Shown one piece after another: positions 1 to 12,420 of a stretch of 64,000 nucleotides of DNA. Position 1 is the stretch's first letter. Each line of letters starts with the position of its first letter. The notes under the pieces were generated by a model. That model was not told the DNA's origin. It made no database searches and was given only the letters and a program-made list of their open reading frames with translations. Both the position numbers and the translations under genes were made by a program. Source of the stretch: Platycnemis pennipes (Eukaryota > Arthropoda > Insecta > Odonata > Platycnemididae); NCBI GenBank assembly GCA_933228895.1, contig OW121852.1, positions 60,864,872 through 60,928,871 of the forward strand, in the 5' to 3' direction.

Positions 1-960
1 TCACAAAGATTGAAAACGAGGTTTAAAAATATTTACCCTTTTTTGCACTTTATTTGCGCGTCAAAAAACTTTCATATCAAATTTTCCTTCCAGGGCATTT
101 AGAAATATCAAATTTTAACGACAGTATCTCCAAAAAAACTATTCCTGAGAGTTAAGGCTATTATCGAAAAACCTGGGCGCATCTTCCACTCAGGTCTTTA
201 AGCGGCGCACTGAATTTGATAAAATGCAATGTGTGGCGTCAGAAAACATCTATATAGGCTCCTTTCGATCCCCCAATATAGAACTCAGCGGTTCCTGGTG
301 AATCACATTAGGTCATAATCGGAGATTGGGTCTTCCAGTTTCTTCTGTCTGACTATGCTGCTGTTTCTTAGGTTGTTTTCAGAGGGCAGTCTTAGTCGCC
401 AGCGACTTCCATCACACTGTAGCATAGTGAATTCTCTCAGTCTTCATGGAGACCAGTTGCATTCGACTTGACTACCAAATGATAGCATCCTTACAGGAGC
501 TTATAAAAATTATAAAATTTACGAAAGTATGCAGTACGAAGCAATTTGGATCTATAGGCAAGTCGCTCTTTTATGGCAGGGGATTCAGCTGCCAAGTAAT
601 CGGTGAAACTTCCCACAATACAAACAAGACCATCGGCCCCACAAACAAAAATGAACACATATGTTTAGGTATTTTAAAATGTTGTAAAATTAGAAGAAAA
701 CATTGTAAATAAGCCACTAGGACATATCAACGGCAAAATAAAACGGTCATACAACTCTCAAGCAAGCTTTCCAGTTCTGTTCGCTGGTGGGCGGTGAAAA
801 TCCACTCCATTGGCAATTTTTACTTTTTTTCAAACGCAAATTTTAAATTTACTCTGCCAAAGAGTTTTTTTGCATTGTTTTTGCTTAATTAAAGGAAGTG
901 AGCTCACCTATACCAGAGAACTCACGACTGGAACCTTAAGTAAAGGTGCCGTGGTACAAT
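1..960. other. Unassigned AT-rich sequence
   Basis: No supported gene. Short open frames on both strands lack codon bias, recognisable motifs or paired splice signals. The only structure near this stretch is the SINE-like repeat that begins just downstream. Confidence 0.5.
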
Positions 961-967
961 GTTGTTA

Positions 968-1160
968 TTGGAGAAAGGCGACCGCCAACTTAGGTCATTT
1001 GCGCCATTTAGGGTATTTGGGTAGAGGAAGGAATTTCTTTTAAGGCACGGAGGAATAATGTAGAAAAACCGGGATTGGTCTGCCTTTAGAGAAAGTCGCC
1101 AAGGGGTACAAGCATCCGACGGATGGAGTACTGTACAAACGTGTTTTCCACATAGCATAG
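968..1160 (-). repeat. tRNA-derived SINE fragment, family 1, decayed
   Basis: The plus strand shows the reverse complement of the family 1 body: a start resembling 'gaggcaaccgacaacta', a diverged 'gagaaaccgg' block, 'cgccaagggg', then 'catccgacggatggagtac' near 1115. The same blocks recur in the same order at 14937-15232, 41268-41510 and 45240-45460. The tRNA-like head is not recognisable here. The copy abuts the non-LTR element fragment that follows it. Confidence 0.5.
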
Positions 1161-1175
1161 TGGGGATCAGTAGCA

Positions 1176-3110
1176 CCATCATCAACAAAAAATCCTAAGA
1201 TTGGTTTGACGCAGCCCTTCTCTCGATTCTTCTATCGGCCAAACTCTTAATATCAACGTAATTCTTCTCTTTCACATTCTTCATAACTTGTTTCATATAT
1301 CTCACACTATTCATACGAGGCCTGTCTTTTCCACTCTTCTCGTTCACTTTTCCCTCAACGTTTATCTTCATCAGGCCATCGTGTCTTAAGATATGGCCGA
1401 TTAAGTTGTTCCGACTTATTTGACTTCTTTTTTAGGGTTTTCAGCAGAATTCTCTTTCCTCCCACTCTTCTTAAGACTTCTTCGTTTGTCACTCGGTCGA
1501 TCCATTTTATTTTCATCATTCTTCGGTATCATCACATTTAAAATGCTTCCAGCCATGACTTATCTGGTGCTAGTCCATGCTCCGTTGCAAAGTAAAATGC
1601 TCCGGATGAATGTTTTAATGAAACATTTCCTCAATTCCACGCTTGTACTTGCAGCGGTAAGCAGATTCTTCTTCTGATAAAATCCCTTTTCGCCTGAGCT
1701 ATTCTACTTTTATTTCGTCCATCGCTGGTTACTCCGCTTCCCAGGTAACATAACTCTTCCACCACCTCAATTTTTTTGTTTTCTTATTCGAAAATTGCAC
1801 GCAGCATAAATTAGTGGTTGGTCCTGGCTTCTATTCTCCTACTGCATACCAATACCTCAGTTTTCTTTTTATCGATCTTCAGGTGATATCTGGCCATTCT
1901 CCTCTCCATATTTCCTAGTTTCTTCCTTAAGTCTCCTTCTCTTTCTGCCATGACTACTGTGTCGTCGACGAATCGCAGTATGCTGATTTTCCCTTTAGAT
2001 ATAAACTCCCAAAGACTTTTTTTTTACTTCTTGGATGGCTTCCTCGATGTAGACGTTGAATAATACGGGAGGCAGTGCACAGCCTTGTCTCACTCCTTTC
2101 TTTATGCTCGCTTCTCTACTGCTAGGTCCTGATTTGATTACAGCCACCTGGTTTTTATATAAGCTGTGGATAACTCTTCTGTCACTGCACGATACTCCTA
2201 TTCCTTTTAGAATCCTCAGTATCAAGTTTCAAATACGTTGTCAAATGCCTTCTCCAAATCCAACAAAAGTTGGTAGATTCTTCTTAATTCTCTTCTCTAT
2301 AAGTAGCCTGAGGGCCGAAATTGCTTCTCCTGTACCTACCCTTGTTTTTTTCTGAACCCAAATTGGTACTCATCCAGGAACTCCTCATCTTTTCGTTCTA
2401 TTATTCTAAAGATGACTCTTGTCAATTTCTTCGAGGCATGTGTGGTCAGGCTTATGGTCCTAAAATTTTCACAGCTGTCGACCTTCTTCTTTTTGGCAAC
2501 AGGGATGATGACGCTCTTCTCAAAGTTCGTGGGTATCTCTCATGTAGAGTACATGTCGCAGATGGTTTTGTACCTCTGGGTAAATGTTTTCTCCCCCGCA
2601 TGTGTAATTAATTCGGCAGGAATGTAAGAATGTCATCTATTCCAGCACATTTATTTATCCGCAGGTTTCTTACAGCTGCGTCGAATTCCGATCTTAAGAT
2701 CGAGGCTCCCAAATCACCCTTATTGACTTCATTTTCCTCTTCGATTACTTACGCTCTAAAATTACCTCCATTGTACTACTGCTCCAAGTATTCCTTCCAT
2801 CTCTTCACTTTATCCTCATGTTCAACTAAGAATTCTCCATTCTTGTCCCTAATAGTATTGCACCTTGCAGCCCGTTGCTTGAAGTGTTTCCTCATCATCC
2901 TGTAGGCAACTTCCACATTTCCATGTGATAGATTGCTTTGTACCTCTTCGGATAGATCCTTAATCCACATTTCCCTTGCTTTTCTCGCTTTACGGTTTAT
3001 TTCATTTCTGATTATTTTGTAGCGAATTTGCCCGTCTTCAGTTTCCATAATTTTATATTTTCTTTTCACTTCAATTCTCTCTTCATTTATATATTTTCTT
3101 CTCTCGTCAA
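1176..3110 (-). mobile_element. Non-LTR retrotransposon fragment (EN/RT type), copy A
   Basis: Minus-strand frames reproduce the reverse transcriptase seen more completely at 28.8-31.1 kb. At 1995-2225 the frame includes KNQVAVIKSGPSS, GVRQGCALPPVLFNVYIEEA and, upstream, the linker before the RT domain (2776-3114, with REMWIKDLSEEVQSN and KRWKEYLEQ). The 3' end at about 1176 carries the usual 'aatcctaagattggtttgacgcagc' tail seen in most copies. Frameshifts and stops break it throughout, and it lacks the endonuclease part. It is a dead, 5'-truncated insertion. The clade is not certain; RTE-like is a reasonable guess. Confidence 0.85.
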
Positions 3111-5190
3111 TCAATTAACAACGAAAAATCTCAGCCGCAGCCAAAATTAAAACCAGATTCCTCGGGATGAGAGGGTAGTGCTCAGGTCACCACACCACAC
3201 CAATCCTCTGATAAAAAAAGTAAATATTCCAGGAAGAGGTTAAAGAGAGTTGAAAGTGGAAGGAAATAGATTGGAAGCTTTAGAGATACAGACATTGGAG
3301 GAATATAGAGCAAGTTCAAGGGACAGAGACGACAGGAACGAGAAAGTATTTGGAATGATAGGGCTGGAGGAAATTAAGTGGAGGCAGATAGAACAAGAAA
3401 TTATGAATGCGGTTAGAGAGGGTAATATACCGTGGGAGAGGTAGGAAGAGAATAAGAATTTTATATGGTGTATAAAGAGGCAGAAAAAACGGTACAGACA
3501 GAAAAATTCTGAAAGTATGCTTGTCTGACAAATAAATATAGTGAAAGCTGCTTAACCGAAGTACGAGAGAAATTGAAGCATTGACCTCTTGAAACGGGGT
3601 GGAACCTTTTGCTGACCTTTGATAGTGATTGATAAACCTTGGTGAATGTGACATTATTTTAAGTCGTGTCTTGCCAAAATCTTAGCCTCAGCCTGGATAC
3701 ATGGATACCTGACACATGGATAACGAAAGGAAGAGAAAATTGAAAAGAACACTACTTGGGAGCCTGAGGTGAGAGTCGTGGTAGAAAATGCACTGATAAA
3801 ACGACGTTCGCAAGCCAAAGGGAGTGGAGACTAAAATTAGCTGGAAAACGAAAAGAGAATGGCTATGGGAAGACTTTACAAGAAACTTTGGTTGAAATGA
3901 TGCGAAGGAGACTTTTAAGCTAGTACTTTCAACGTGATCTTAGGGTTCATATGGAAAAGCAGGGCTAGGTGAATCATCTTCATGGAAAGAAAACTATTTT
4001 TTCCAAACTCATCTTAATTAGCTTCAAGGGCATTACAGGGAAACGAGCTTTATTCTCTGAATTGGGCACAAAAATCCCAACGGAATAAGTGTGTGCTCCC
4101 GTGTAACTTCTGATGATTTCTCCTTTAAACGATCACACTTGGGAGAGAATACGAATCGAAAGACAAGCAGGAGAAGTAAATGTGAATAATTTAATAAATA
4201 TTACTGCACTTATAAATTTCACGTAGTGCTGTAGTATCATTAGAACTTGTAGCTACCACTAATATCGCTGCGCATTTCGTTTTCAGGTCCATGAAATTAG
4301 GACCAGCAACAGTCCACATCATACGCCATGGTGAAAATGGTTCCATTTGGGTCGCCGAAGGGAGCGAATTATATCAGGTTATTATACCAGAGTACCACAG
4401 TGTTGAATGTTGCGACTCCAGAATCAAGAATCTTCAGTGAAGGAAAAGATTTAGTGTGGTTCATAGCAAGGAAGAAGAGTGACAAAATCTTTTGTATTTC
4501 GTTGGTCAATTCCTTGATATACAAGTTAATTTTCTGTCGTTACCGAGCACGGATTTTGTGCGATTATAAGTCTAAAATACATTGTATTTCAATCTATTTG
4601 TCAAAGAATAACCCTCTTGTGTGCTGATTGTGGATTTAAATTTTGTTCTAGAAAGTTGTTCGTCAAATCAATATTGTGAAAACGAGGGAGAATAAATAAT
4701 AAAATCAACAACTTCAATTTATTTTGCCATTTACACCATATTAGTAAACAATAAAAGACAATTAATAGTGATATGAAGTAAAAATGATATGATATAAAAA
4801 GAGATAAAACCTTATCTTACCCACAGGCATTACGGCCTTAGAAGAGCCTCCTCGATCACTCCTCTCCAGGGGCCCCAGTCTTGAATCTTTCGCTACGCTA
4901 TTACGAATGAAATTTGTCGTTATGATAACGTCATTCGTTTCAAGTTATTCGTTTATCCACTTTGATAAAAAATATGACGTATTCTTTGGTAACGAAAACA
5001 TCAATATTTATTCGGTGAGTAACGAAAGATTCAAGAATCGGGCCCCTCTCGCTCTAATGCATGACGTCGCCACCTCCATACACTTATAAAAAGAGGTAAT
5101 AAGTGCCAGCATATTGTCGTGTGGTTCTTTCAGGGGAGGGGAGCAATCCAAAGAATACGACGGGAGTCGATAAGGAAACAAGATTTATTA
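3111..5190. other. Unassigned interval
   Basis: No gene can be supported. Frames such as 3250-3444 (acidic, charged) and 4328-4627 have no family signature and no clear splice-site support. No long inverted repeat or tandem array was seen. Confidence 0.5.
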
Positions 5191-5270
5191 CTGTACAAGC
5201 AGTACGTGGGAGTCGTACGGAGGCCTAGCGGGGGGATGGGGAGGGAGTAGCGGGAAAGGAACTTTCTTGC

Positions 5271-5625
5271 GCGGGGTCCGGCCAGGGGTCCCCAGAGGCG
5301 TGGGCACAGGATGCGGGTGCGGGAAGCGGCGAGGGCGGGGTCCGAACCCGGGTCCCAAGAAGAGAAGGTGGCGGGGTCCGAACCAGGGTCCCCAGAGGAG
5401 AGGGTGGCGGGGTCCGAACAAGGGTCCCCAGAGGAGTAGGTGTCGGGGTCCGGTTAAAGTCCCCGGAGAAGGAAGGGATGGTCGGGATCCTCCTTGGGCT
5501 CCCGGTGGGCAGGGATGGCGGGGTCCGGTTAAAGTCCCCAAGAGGAAAGGGTGTCGGGGTCCGGCGAAAGTCCCCAAGGAAAGGGTGTGTCGGGGTCCTA
5601 ACTAGGGTCCCCAGGGGAAGGTACT
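5271..5625. repeat. 36-bp GC-rich minisatellite
   Basis: The core 'ggggtcc' recurs at 5273, 5337, 5373, 5409, 5445, about 5483, 5520, 5556 and 5592. Five of the eight steps are exactly 36 bp and the others are near multiples of it. Each unit reads roughly 'ggcggggtccgaaccagggtc' in two halves followed by 'cccagaggagag'. Because 36 is divisible by three, the array keeps Gly/Arg/Pro-rich frames open on both strands (5188-5577 minus, 5267-5605 plus); these are by-products of the repeat, not genes. Flanks to about 5940 remain CpG-rich. Confidence 0.9.
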
Positions 5626-5939
5626 CGCCTCGAGTCCGTCTCGGTGCCCGCTTTTATACGCGAGCACCGAGTAAGTGCGCAAGGGTGGGGGGTGGAGGAC
5701 AATAAGGGATTCGAAGGGCGTCGGGAAGGTTCCAGAAGACGCAAGGCGTATCCTGGGGGCCCTCCCGCGACCTTCGGGAAGACCATAGGAGGCTGGGAAA
5801 AGGGGACAAGGAAGCCGAGGAAGTTGGAAATGGTAAGGAGGGTGGGGGAGGGAGAAGGGATCCTTGGGAATGATGAGGGAAGGACAGTTTTACGCAACTC
5901 CAAGGGGCGCTCGGCCCTTGCACGCTTCTTCGCCACGTT

Positions 5940-8900
5940 AGTGAACTGCCTTCCCCACAATATAATTAGTAAGATTCCTTTCAAAAACATTCATTTATGT
6001 TTGGTCATGGTAAATTAGTAACATTACAAAAAAAAAATCTTTCCGATGATAGCGTTGATATAACAGTTTTGCATTCAGAATATTATGCCCTAAGAGGATT
6101 TTAATTTTTGTTGGCAATTCATTCTACGGCTGACCGAAGGGTATATGCGAAAATTGGATGTGGTATGTGAAATAATCTTAGCTTATAGTACAACTGTACT
6201 TGAAATGCACTGTACTTGTATTGTACTGTACATGTATTGTACTAGTAGTACTTTAGTGATTCATAACCTTGAATGAATTGAGTGAACGAATTTGTGTATA
6301 CTGCCCAGTATTTGCTTTTTCCGTTTTTTCTACTTGTATCACGCACTGCTTGTTTCCTGTTGTAATATGTACAAAATGTGTAAATGTGTATAAAAGTTTG
6401 ATGATCCGCGCCGAGCGTCGAATATGTGACGTAAATTACGTTTATATTTCTTTGCTGACATGTATCGTAAGATATTGTAACTTGGTGACTATTTTTTTGG
6501 TAACGTGATCAGCGTGGGACCGTTCTGCAGGAAAAAATATCAGCTGTGACTCCAGATGCTTTTTACCGATGGCATTTGATTTCAATTACTTTATATCTGA
6601 AACATCAAAGAGTTTATATTTTTCACACATTTGTGAACTCTCGTATTGGACGCGGTCCTCATCACCGATGATCATCATCTCACTCGTTCATTCCAATCAC
6701 TCGTTAAAGATACCGAAAAAGTAGCGAAAATCTCGATGAATTTATCCACTGAAATTGCACAATAGCAGAATTATTACAGAAAAAAAATCATTTGCCTTGG
6801 CCATTACACGAACCCGCAACCCTCTAATTTCCGACCAGGGGCTTTTACCTAGGTGTCGTTCATTCCTGCAGATTTCTGAAGGCTCCAAACAAACAAGCAA
6901 GGAGAAATAAAGATATTTTCTCAGTGGAAATTCCACTATTTTACAATAATCACTACTAATTTCCCAACGATTATTTAGAACGTTAAAGAGTGATTATTAA
7001 ATCGCTGACCACGCCAGTGAATTTAATATTACTGAGGAAATAACCAGTTGAAACGGAGTGGAGCAATACCCTCGTTGCAAGATGGTTTATGTCTTCAGGG
7101 CAGGACCAGGATTCATGACTGAATCGCAGTAGTACACGGGAATTCAAGCCGGAGTTCTCGCATGCTTGACCTCACTGAAGCCCAATGCTATCGTGAGAGT
7201 GGAAGTTGTTCGATAGCTATTTGAAGCGGTACAATTTCAATTATCATTTGATTGGTGGATACCCTTAAAAAGTAGAAACAAGAGGGGATCTCAACGGGCT
7301 GAGCGTAGAAATACTCTATTTACGTTCACGTTTGATAATTTACGTGAATCGGCAATAAGTTAGACAAGCTTAAATACCTCTCAACTCAAGTTTCTCAGCT
7401 GTAGGGTCGAACCATATTAATTTCAAGTTACGAGATGCTATAAATAAGAAACTTTTTTTCTTTGACCTCAAGAAATATAAGGTCGCATATTATGACCACC
7501 ATCCGTGGATATGGAGGTTAAACTAAGGTAAAGCCATACTTAAAGAAGCCCATCCACATACGGCGAAGTGGCTTTACGTCCCATCATAAACAAAATAGCA
7601 CGCAATTAGGTAGGTATATGAATGAAAGAAATCCATAATCAATGAATAATCTTGCCATCAAAAATTCGCATTTGGCAGAAAAAGTAGACCTCAATTGTAA
7701 CGGCTATAAACCCACGACTTTCCTCCGCCTCCCTCTAAATTCGGTAATAAACAACACGACTGATACGAATTATGTGAATGGAGTCTACTCTTGGAAGGAT
7801 TATTTCGAACCCTGCAGAAAAACCTTGCATTTTATTGTCTGAATGTTTCAAACGAATAAGTGTGAAAAAAAAATTCAGGAAGAAATATAAGGGGCAAAAT
7901 ATAAATATATAAATATAGAGCCCATCAACAAAAATCACGTACAGAGGAGATTTCATACATTACTAAGAATCAAGACAGATAAAAACACAAGTGAATCCTT
8001 CGTGTTATCGCGCATAACTGGCGAGAAGAACATTAAATTAAGATGCCATTCAGTGTTAAAACGAACTCATACTCTAAGAAACTCATTTAAATCTGCTAAT
8101 ATATATCCCGAAGCAAATTTACTGCCAAGTAAAAAAATTGGGAAAGATATTTTAATAGAATTCGTAATTCTTGATTCCAAACTCTTGAATAGCAGCTGCC
8201 TTAGCAACAAGCACAGATAGTGATACTTACATAACGAAATAAAGTATGTTTCCTAACTCCTTCCATGCTTTAAACATACTTTATAGTGAATCTGATGTTA
8301 CGTAAAAAGGAGACTGGTTTTGGATTCGGATCAACATTTACGTCATCAATGAGATCTGATGTTTCAAAGAATCAATCACAACTTATAAGAGTTGAGTCCA
8401 AATGACAACTTGTTTTCTATCAACACCTCAAAGTGGCTATGTTACTATGCTATGTGATCAGAGCATTCAGTAGCCGGCAAGAAGATCCCAGATTTACATC
8501 CGGATGACGAAACCATCAAATCTTTCTGGTGAACAAAAGACAGAGCAAGCAAAGGACTGCCGATTTTGCCCTGCAACTTCAATTTTACACGCGGGGCGGC
8601 TGGATGATGTGTGAGGTCAAGCTTCATTTAAAAATTGAATTTCAAGTTGACGACCACGGTTCTAATGATATCCTCATGTAGATTACACAATAGTTAATAG
8701 CATTAACCTAATGACAATTAGAAGTTTGAACTTACCAACTTCTTAAGTATTGTCTTTTGGTACCGTAATAAAGACTATTCTCTCAGCGTAACGTATTTCG
8801 ATGCATGACGGTATCCGGTACACTACAAGGTTACACACTACTGTTATATAGGAATCGGGAAACTCTTTAAGAGTTTCAAATTTCAGTAGTATCAGGGATT

Positions 8901-9060
8901 TTTTCATCATAGTTATGGTCCTTACTTCAATGCGACGTGGAGAGAAATCCACGTTCAGTACCTACTCTATTAATGGAGGATGATGCAACAAAGATAACAG
9001 TGTATTAGTATAAATATACTGGGGAAGGAATATAGAAGGGAATTACCAGTGAAAGTTAAA
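5940..9060. other. Unassigned AT-rich interval
   Basis: No supported gene. The stretch 6185-6260 is a low-complexity run of 'gtact'/'tgtac' words. A weak tRNA B-box-like match on the minus strand lies near 6815, but the surrounding tRNA-like head is not convincing. Confidence 0.5.
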
Positions 9061-9062
9061 CT

Positions 9063-9310
9063 CAACTACATCTACATAATATCCCGCAAGCCACCATAAA
9101 GGTGTGTGGGAGGGGGTGAATTCACCCCAAACATGCATTACATATCATGCATATAAAAGGATAAGTAATAATTAATAATATACTAGTCTAAAGTTCACTA
9201 AAAAAGTAAATAAAAAGAGCAAAGCAAGCATGCAGTATCATGCCCTTAGTTGAGTTAGCTTAAAGTTCTTATAACAACATGCAACTACCGATGCTACGAA
9301 ATCAATGTTT
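9063..9310 (+). repeat. LINE-tail-like dispersed repeat ('ctacataat...ccacc' family)
   Basis: Begins with 'ctacatctacataatatccc', then 'caagccaccat', 'gtgtgggagggggtgaattc' and 'aaacatgca'. The same order of words occurs at 13180-13265, 25075-25165 (reverse), 47080-47150, 54396-54470 and 61590-61660. The downstream part, with 'agttgagttagct' and 'acatgcaacta', also matches 61735-61810, so this copy and the one at 61.6 kb share a longer unit. Confidence 0.7.
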
Positions 9311-9360
9311 GGCGAGTTCACCTTGTGGATGGATTCATGATGAAAATAATTAACTTAGTT

Positions 9361-9790
9361 ATCATCATCATTGGTCAACAATCCTACGATTGGTTTGACG
9401 CAGCTTTCCACTCAATTCTTCTATCGGCCAACCTTTTCATTGAGACGTAATTCTTCTCTTTTACATCCTTAACAACCTGTTCCATGTATCTCATACGAGG
9501 TCTGCCTTTTCCAATCTTCCCGTTCACTTTTCCCTCGACGATAGTCTTCATCAGGCCATCGTGTCTCAAGATATGGCCGATTAAGTTTTCCCTTCTTCTT
9601 TTTAGAGTTGTCAGCAGACTTATCTTTTCTCCTACTCTTCTTAGCACTTCCTCGTTACTTACTTGGTCGATCCATTCAATCTTCAGCATTCTTCTGTAGC
9701 ACCACATTTCAAATGCTTCTACCCTCTTCTTCTCCGCTGCTGTCATCGTCCATGATTCACTGCCGTAAAGAAAAATGCTCCAGATAAACG
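9361..9790 (-). mobile_element. Non-LTR retrotransposon 3'-end fragment, copy B
   Basis: The minus frame 9384-9746 encodes the C-terminal tail of the element family: EAFEMWCYRRMLKIEWID, SNEEVLRRVGEK, IGHILRHDGLMKTIVEG, GKGRPRMRYMEQVVKDVKEK, MKRLADRRIEWKAASNQS. This is the best-preserved tail in the window, with 120 codons open. It is 5'-truncated to about 430 bp and appears to interrupt a repeat that is continuous at 61.6-62.1 kb. Confidence 0.9.
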
Positions 9791-9844
9791 AAGGAAGGAA
9801 GAGAGGAATATAACTTAGTTATATTCCTCACAAATTTATTGACC

Positions 9845-9885
9845 GGCCGGTTTCTACCTTTTCAGGTCATCATCAGGGGTTAACA
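9845..9885 (-). other. Penelope-like element terminus with hammerhead-like core (candidate)
   Basis: On the minus strand CTGATGA (9870-9876) is followed by ACCT-GAAA-AGGT, able to form a short stem-loop, and then GAAAC (9850-9854). CUGANGA and GAAA separated by a stem are the conserved core of hammerhead ribozymes, and Penelope-like elements of arthropods are known to carry them in their terminal repeats. Stem II has a bulge here, so activity is doubtful. No Penelope reverse transcriptase is visible next to it. Confidence 0.4.
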
Positions 9886-9960
9886 AGTAAAAGACGGGGA
9901 AAGCAGAATATACAGTATATACACAGTCTCACACCAATGAAATGAGAGGGGGGAGGGAGA

Positions 9961-10215
9961 ATGAGGCGGGACCTATGCTATCCATTCGTATCGGATATAT
10001 TTACCGTTAATCACATCCCTAATTTTACGAGGAAAAAAGGCCATTTTGAAAGTGTCAGTTCGGCAATCAATGTCTCTAATTTTGTGATTATGGTCCAGTC
10101 TACCATAGTAAGTTGGGGTTCGAAAAATATTTTTAAGGTCATCAGTGAAAATATTATCTTTGAATTTATTTAAGAGATTAAGTCTAAATTTCAACCTACA
10201 ATCTGACAACTATTC
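9961..10215 (-). mobile_element. Non-LTR retrotransposon C-terminal fragment (jockey/CR1-like)
   Basis: The minus frame 9973-10209 contains YYGRLDHNHKIRDIDCRTD followed by TFKMAFFPRKIRDVING. An 'R-D/H-H-x-K-I' block followed by 'RTDxFKxxFFPRxIxDW' is the usual end of the reverse transcriptase protein of jockey/CR1-type LINEs. The final Trp of that motif is replaced here. A diverged second copy lies at 61848-62060. It is unrelated to the EN/RT element at 9361-9790. Confidence 0.65.
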
Positions 10216-12310
10216 CTATTTTAATTCATTTAATGTGGACTAAGGAGTGGTAAAAACGATGGAGTAACAAAAGTGCGAAGAAGCGAAAATGGTAAAATTT
10301 TTAAACACTAGTGAGGATTTTAATACTTCAAAGATTCCAACCCTGTCATTTAACCACAGGTGGTGAATGAGCGTGCGTAAGAATTATATTTACTACATTT
10401 TAACTTTTATAAAATCAGATTCTCTGCATTTTATCGAGTAGCATTCCACACTCATGAGAAGCATTCCACTCTCTTTTTCCCTTCATGACGTGTCGTCAAC
10501 TGACCATGGCTTTCCTCCTCCAATTGTAAACGGCTAACTTTCCTCCTCCGACTGTAAACCATATTAGCATATTGCTTATTTTCCTTACAACATTCCTTGA
10601 CATTCAAGACATTAAAGTTGGAACATAAGTGACTTAAAATTGTTTCAAGATTTTGAAACTTGATAATACTCATATTACAAGAGGACTGAAGAGAAAGAAC
10701 TGAATACGTTGACATGGGAAGCTGAGAATGGATCAGTTAAGGAAATTTGCAGTGTTTACTGAGCCATAATCTTATAGTGGAGTCGAACTGAGACCTGCGT
10801 CCCACCAATGCTTATCCCCAACATCGCTAAAAATAAGTCCGTCAGCATACGTATTTTACCTATTATGGTAGGATTGTTTGCTTGTATCAGTAGCAGGTTT
10901 CTGTTTTACGTGATCCAACGATTAGGTTATATCGCACCAATATCTCACATATGCATTCTTCCCAACCTATCTTCATTTATTAAATAAATCTCTCCTTAAA
11001 TCTTCCAAGCTAATTGAAGATACCCATTCTTTTCCCCCTCTTCCGCTGTTAGCAATTATTTCTTCTCGACTTCCCTCTTCATCATCCATTTGCTTCTCAA
11101 AATGCCCTCGATCATCTCTTGCTGCCTTGAGATTCCTCCACAACCTCCTTTCCTCGCATATCATATTAAACACTTCCTCACTTGTCATCATTTCATCTAA
11201 GTAACAGTCTCCATTCTCGCCACAAACACTTCTCAAAGGCTACCAATCTCCTTTCGGCCACTTACTGCAAGTAAGAATATTCGGAACTTTACAATAACAC
11301 GGTCCATTCTAGGGTTTGGACTGGTCCTTTCTTCATGGAGACCCTTCTCTAGGAGACCCCTCACTAATTCCCTTTTCTCAGAAAACATTTCTGGGGATGG
11401 GGTTCGTTATAGGCTCTCCCATCCTGAGGGAACATGTTTGAATCCCGACATTGGCAAACATTTTTCATTGATATACCGGCCTCTATTTGACTATTGTATG
11501 TGGAGAGCAATTCGACCTCAGAACACTTCCGTCGGATCGAAAGTTAAACCGCGGACTTTTAGACGTCTTTTCCTTAAGGAGGTTGGCTCGCGATTGCTTG
11601 AGTCAAGTTGTCTGAGGAATCTTATTAATTTAAGGACGAGTATATGCCTGCTAAGTGATCCTTACTTCATAAAGAAAATTACCTAAGGTATTGAAAGTCA
11701 TAAGTATCACAAGAAGTACGATGTTAAGTCGAAGGATTTCTTTTTTATAATAATTTTAATCAGCTCGACTATGGAGTCAATTCAGCATTTACTTTAAAGA
11801 AATAAATTCATGTACTCAATGAATTTACTAATTTATAACACCAGAATATTACTATCAAACATTATGTTATAATATTTTTCCAAAATATGCTTTAATATCT
11901 CATTAGTAGTAATGATATCATTCATACGCCATACATTTTGGCTGGAGCTACCGCAGCGCCACTTGAAGACAACTGCGCATTACGTCTGCTATAAGCGCAG
12001 AAATTGGTGGATGTAGCGAAAAATACGGTGGGTTGATGCCTTTTTTTTCGTGTCATTTTATTTCTTGTGAAATTCCGCATAAAATATCAGTTTTTTGCAA
12101 AAATTGCATGTCACTATGGTATTTTTAAACGTTATATTCCCATGTGATGGCCATTCTCGCCATTAATCGTATGTAATTTCAAATGCAATTTGTGCAAAAA
12201 GGAGTAATGGTTGGTATAAGTATCTTTACTTTATTAGACAGAGGAACTTTAGTTCTATAAGTGCTGAAAATATTTAAAAAATGACATGACTTTCACGTTT
12301 CGGATCAACC
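10216..12310. other. Unassigned interval
   Basis: No gene can be supported. The minus frame 10973-11236 (87 codons, acidic and charged) has no recognised domain and no convincing splice context. AT-rich sequence fills 11700-12280. Confidence 0.5.
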
Positions 12311-12314
12311 TCCT

Positions 12315-12420
12315 TAATAGCTGGCTAATGCCAACGCCGGGTTTCTCTCCACCCTTCCTTCACTCCCAAAAACCCGACTTACATCCAAATATATCCTCCT
12401 ATCCTCTGAGGAAAAATTGG
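12315..12420 (+). repeat. SINE family 1 body fragment
   Basis: Contains 'ctaatgccaacgccgggttt' and 'ctctccacccttccttc', the plus orientation of the family 1 body seen in reverse at 14937-15232. It lacks the tRNA-like head and is a short tail fragment. Confidence 0.55.

Noticed and set aside
5188..5605. Pro/Gly-rich frames on both strands
   Set aside because: Generated by the 36-bp minisatellite, whose period is a multiple of three.
10973..11236. 87-codon acidic minus-strand frame as a gene
   Set aside because: No family recognised and no paired splice sites that extend it.
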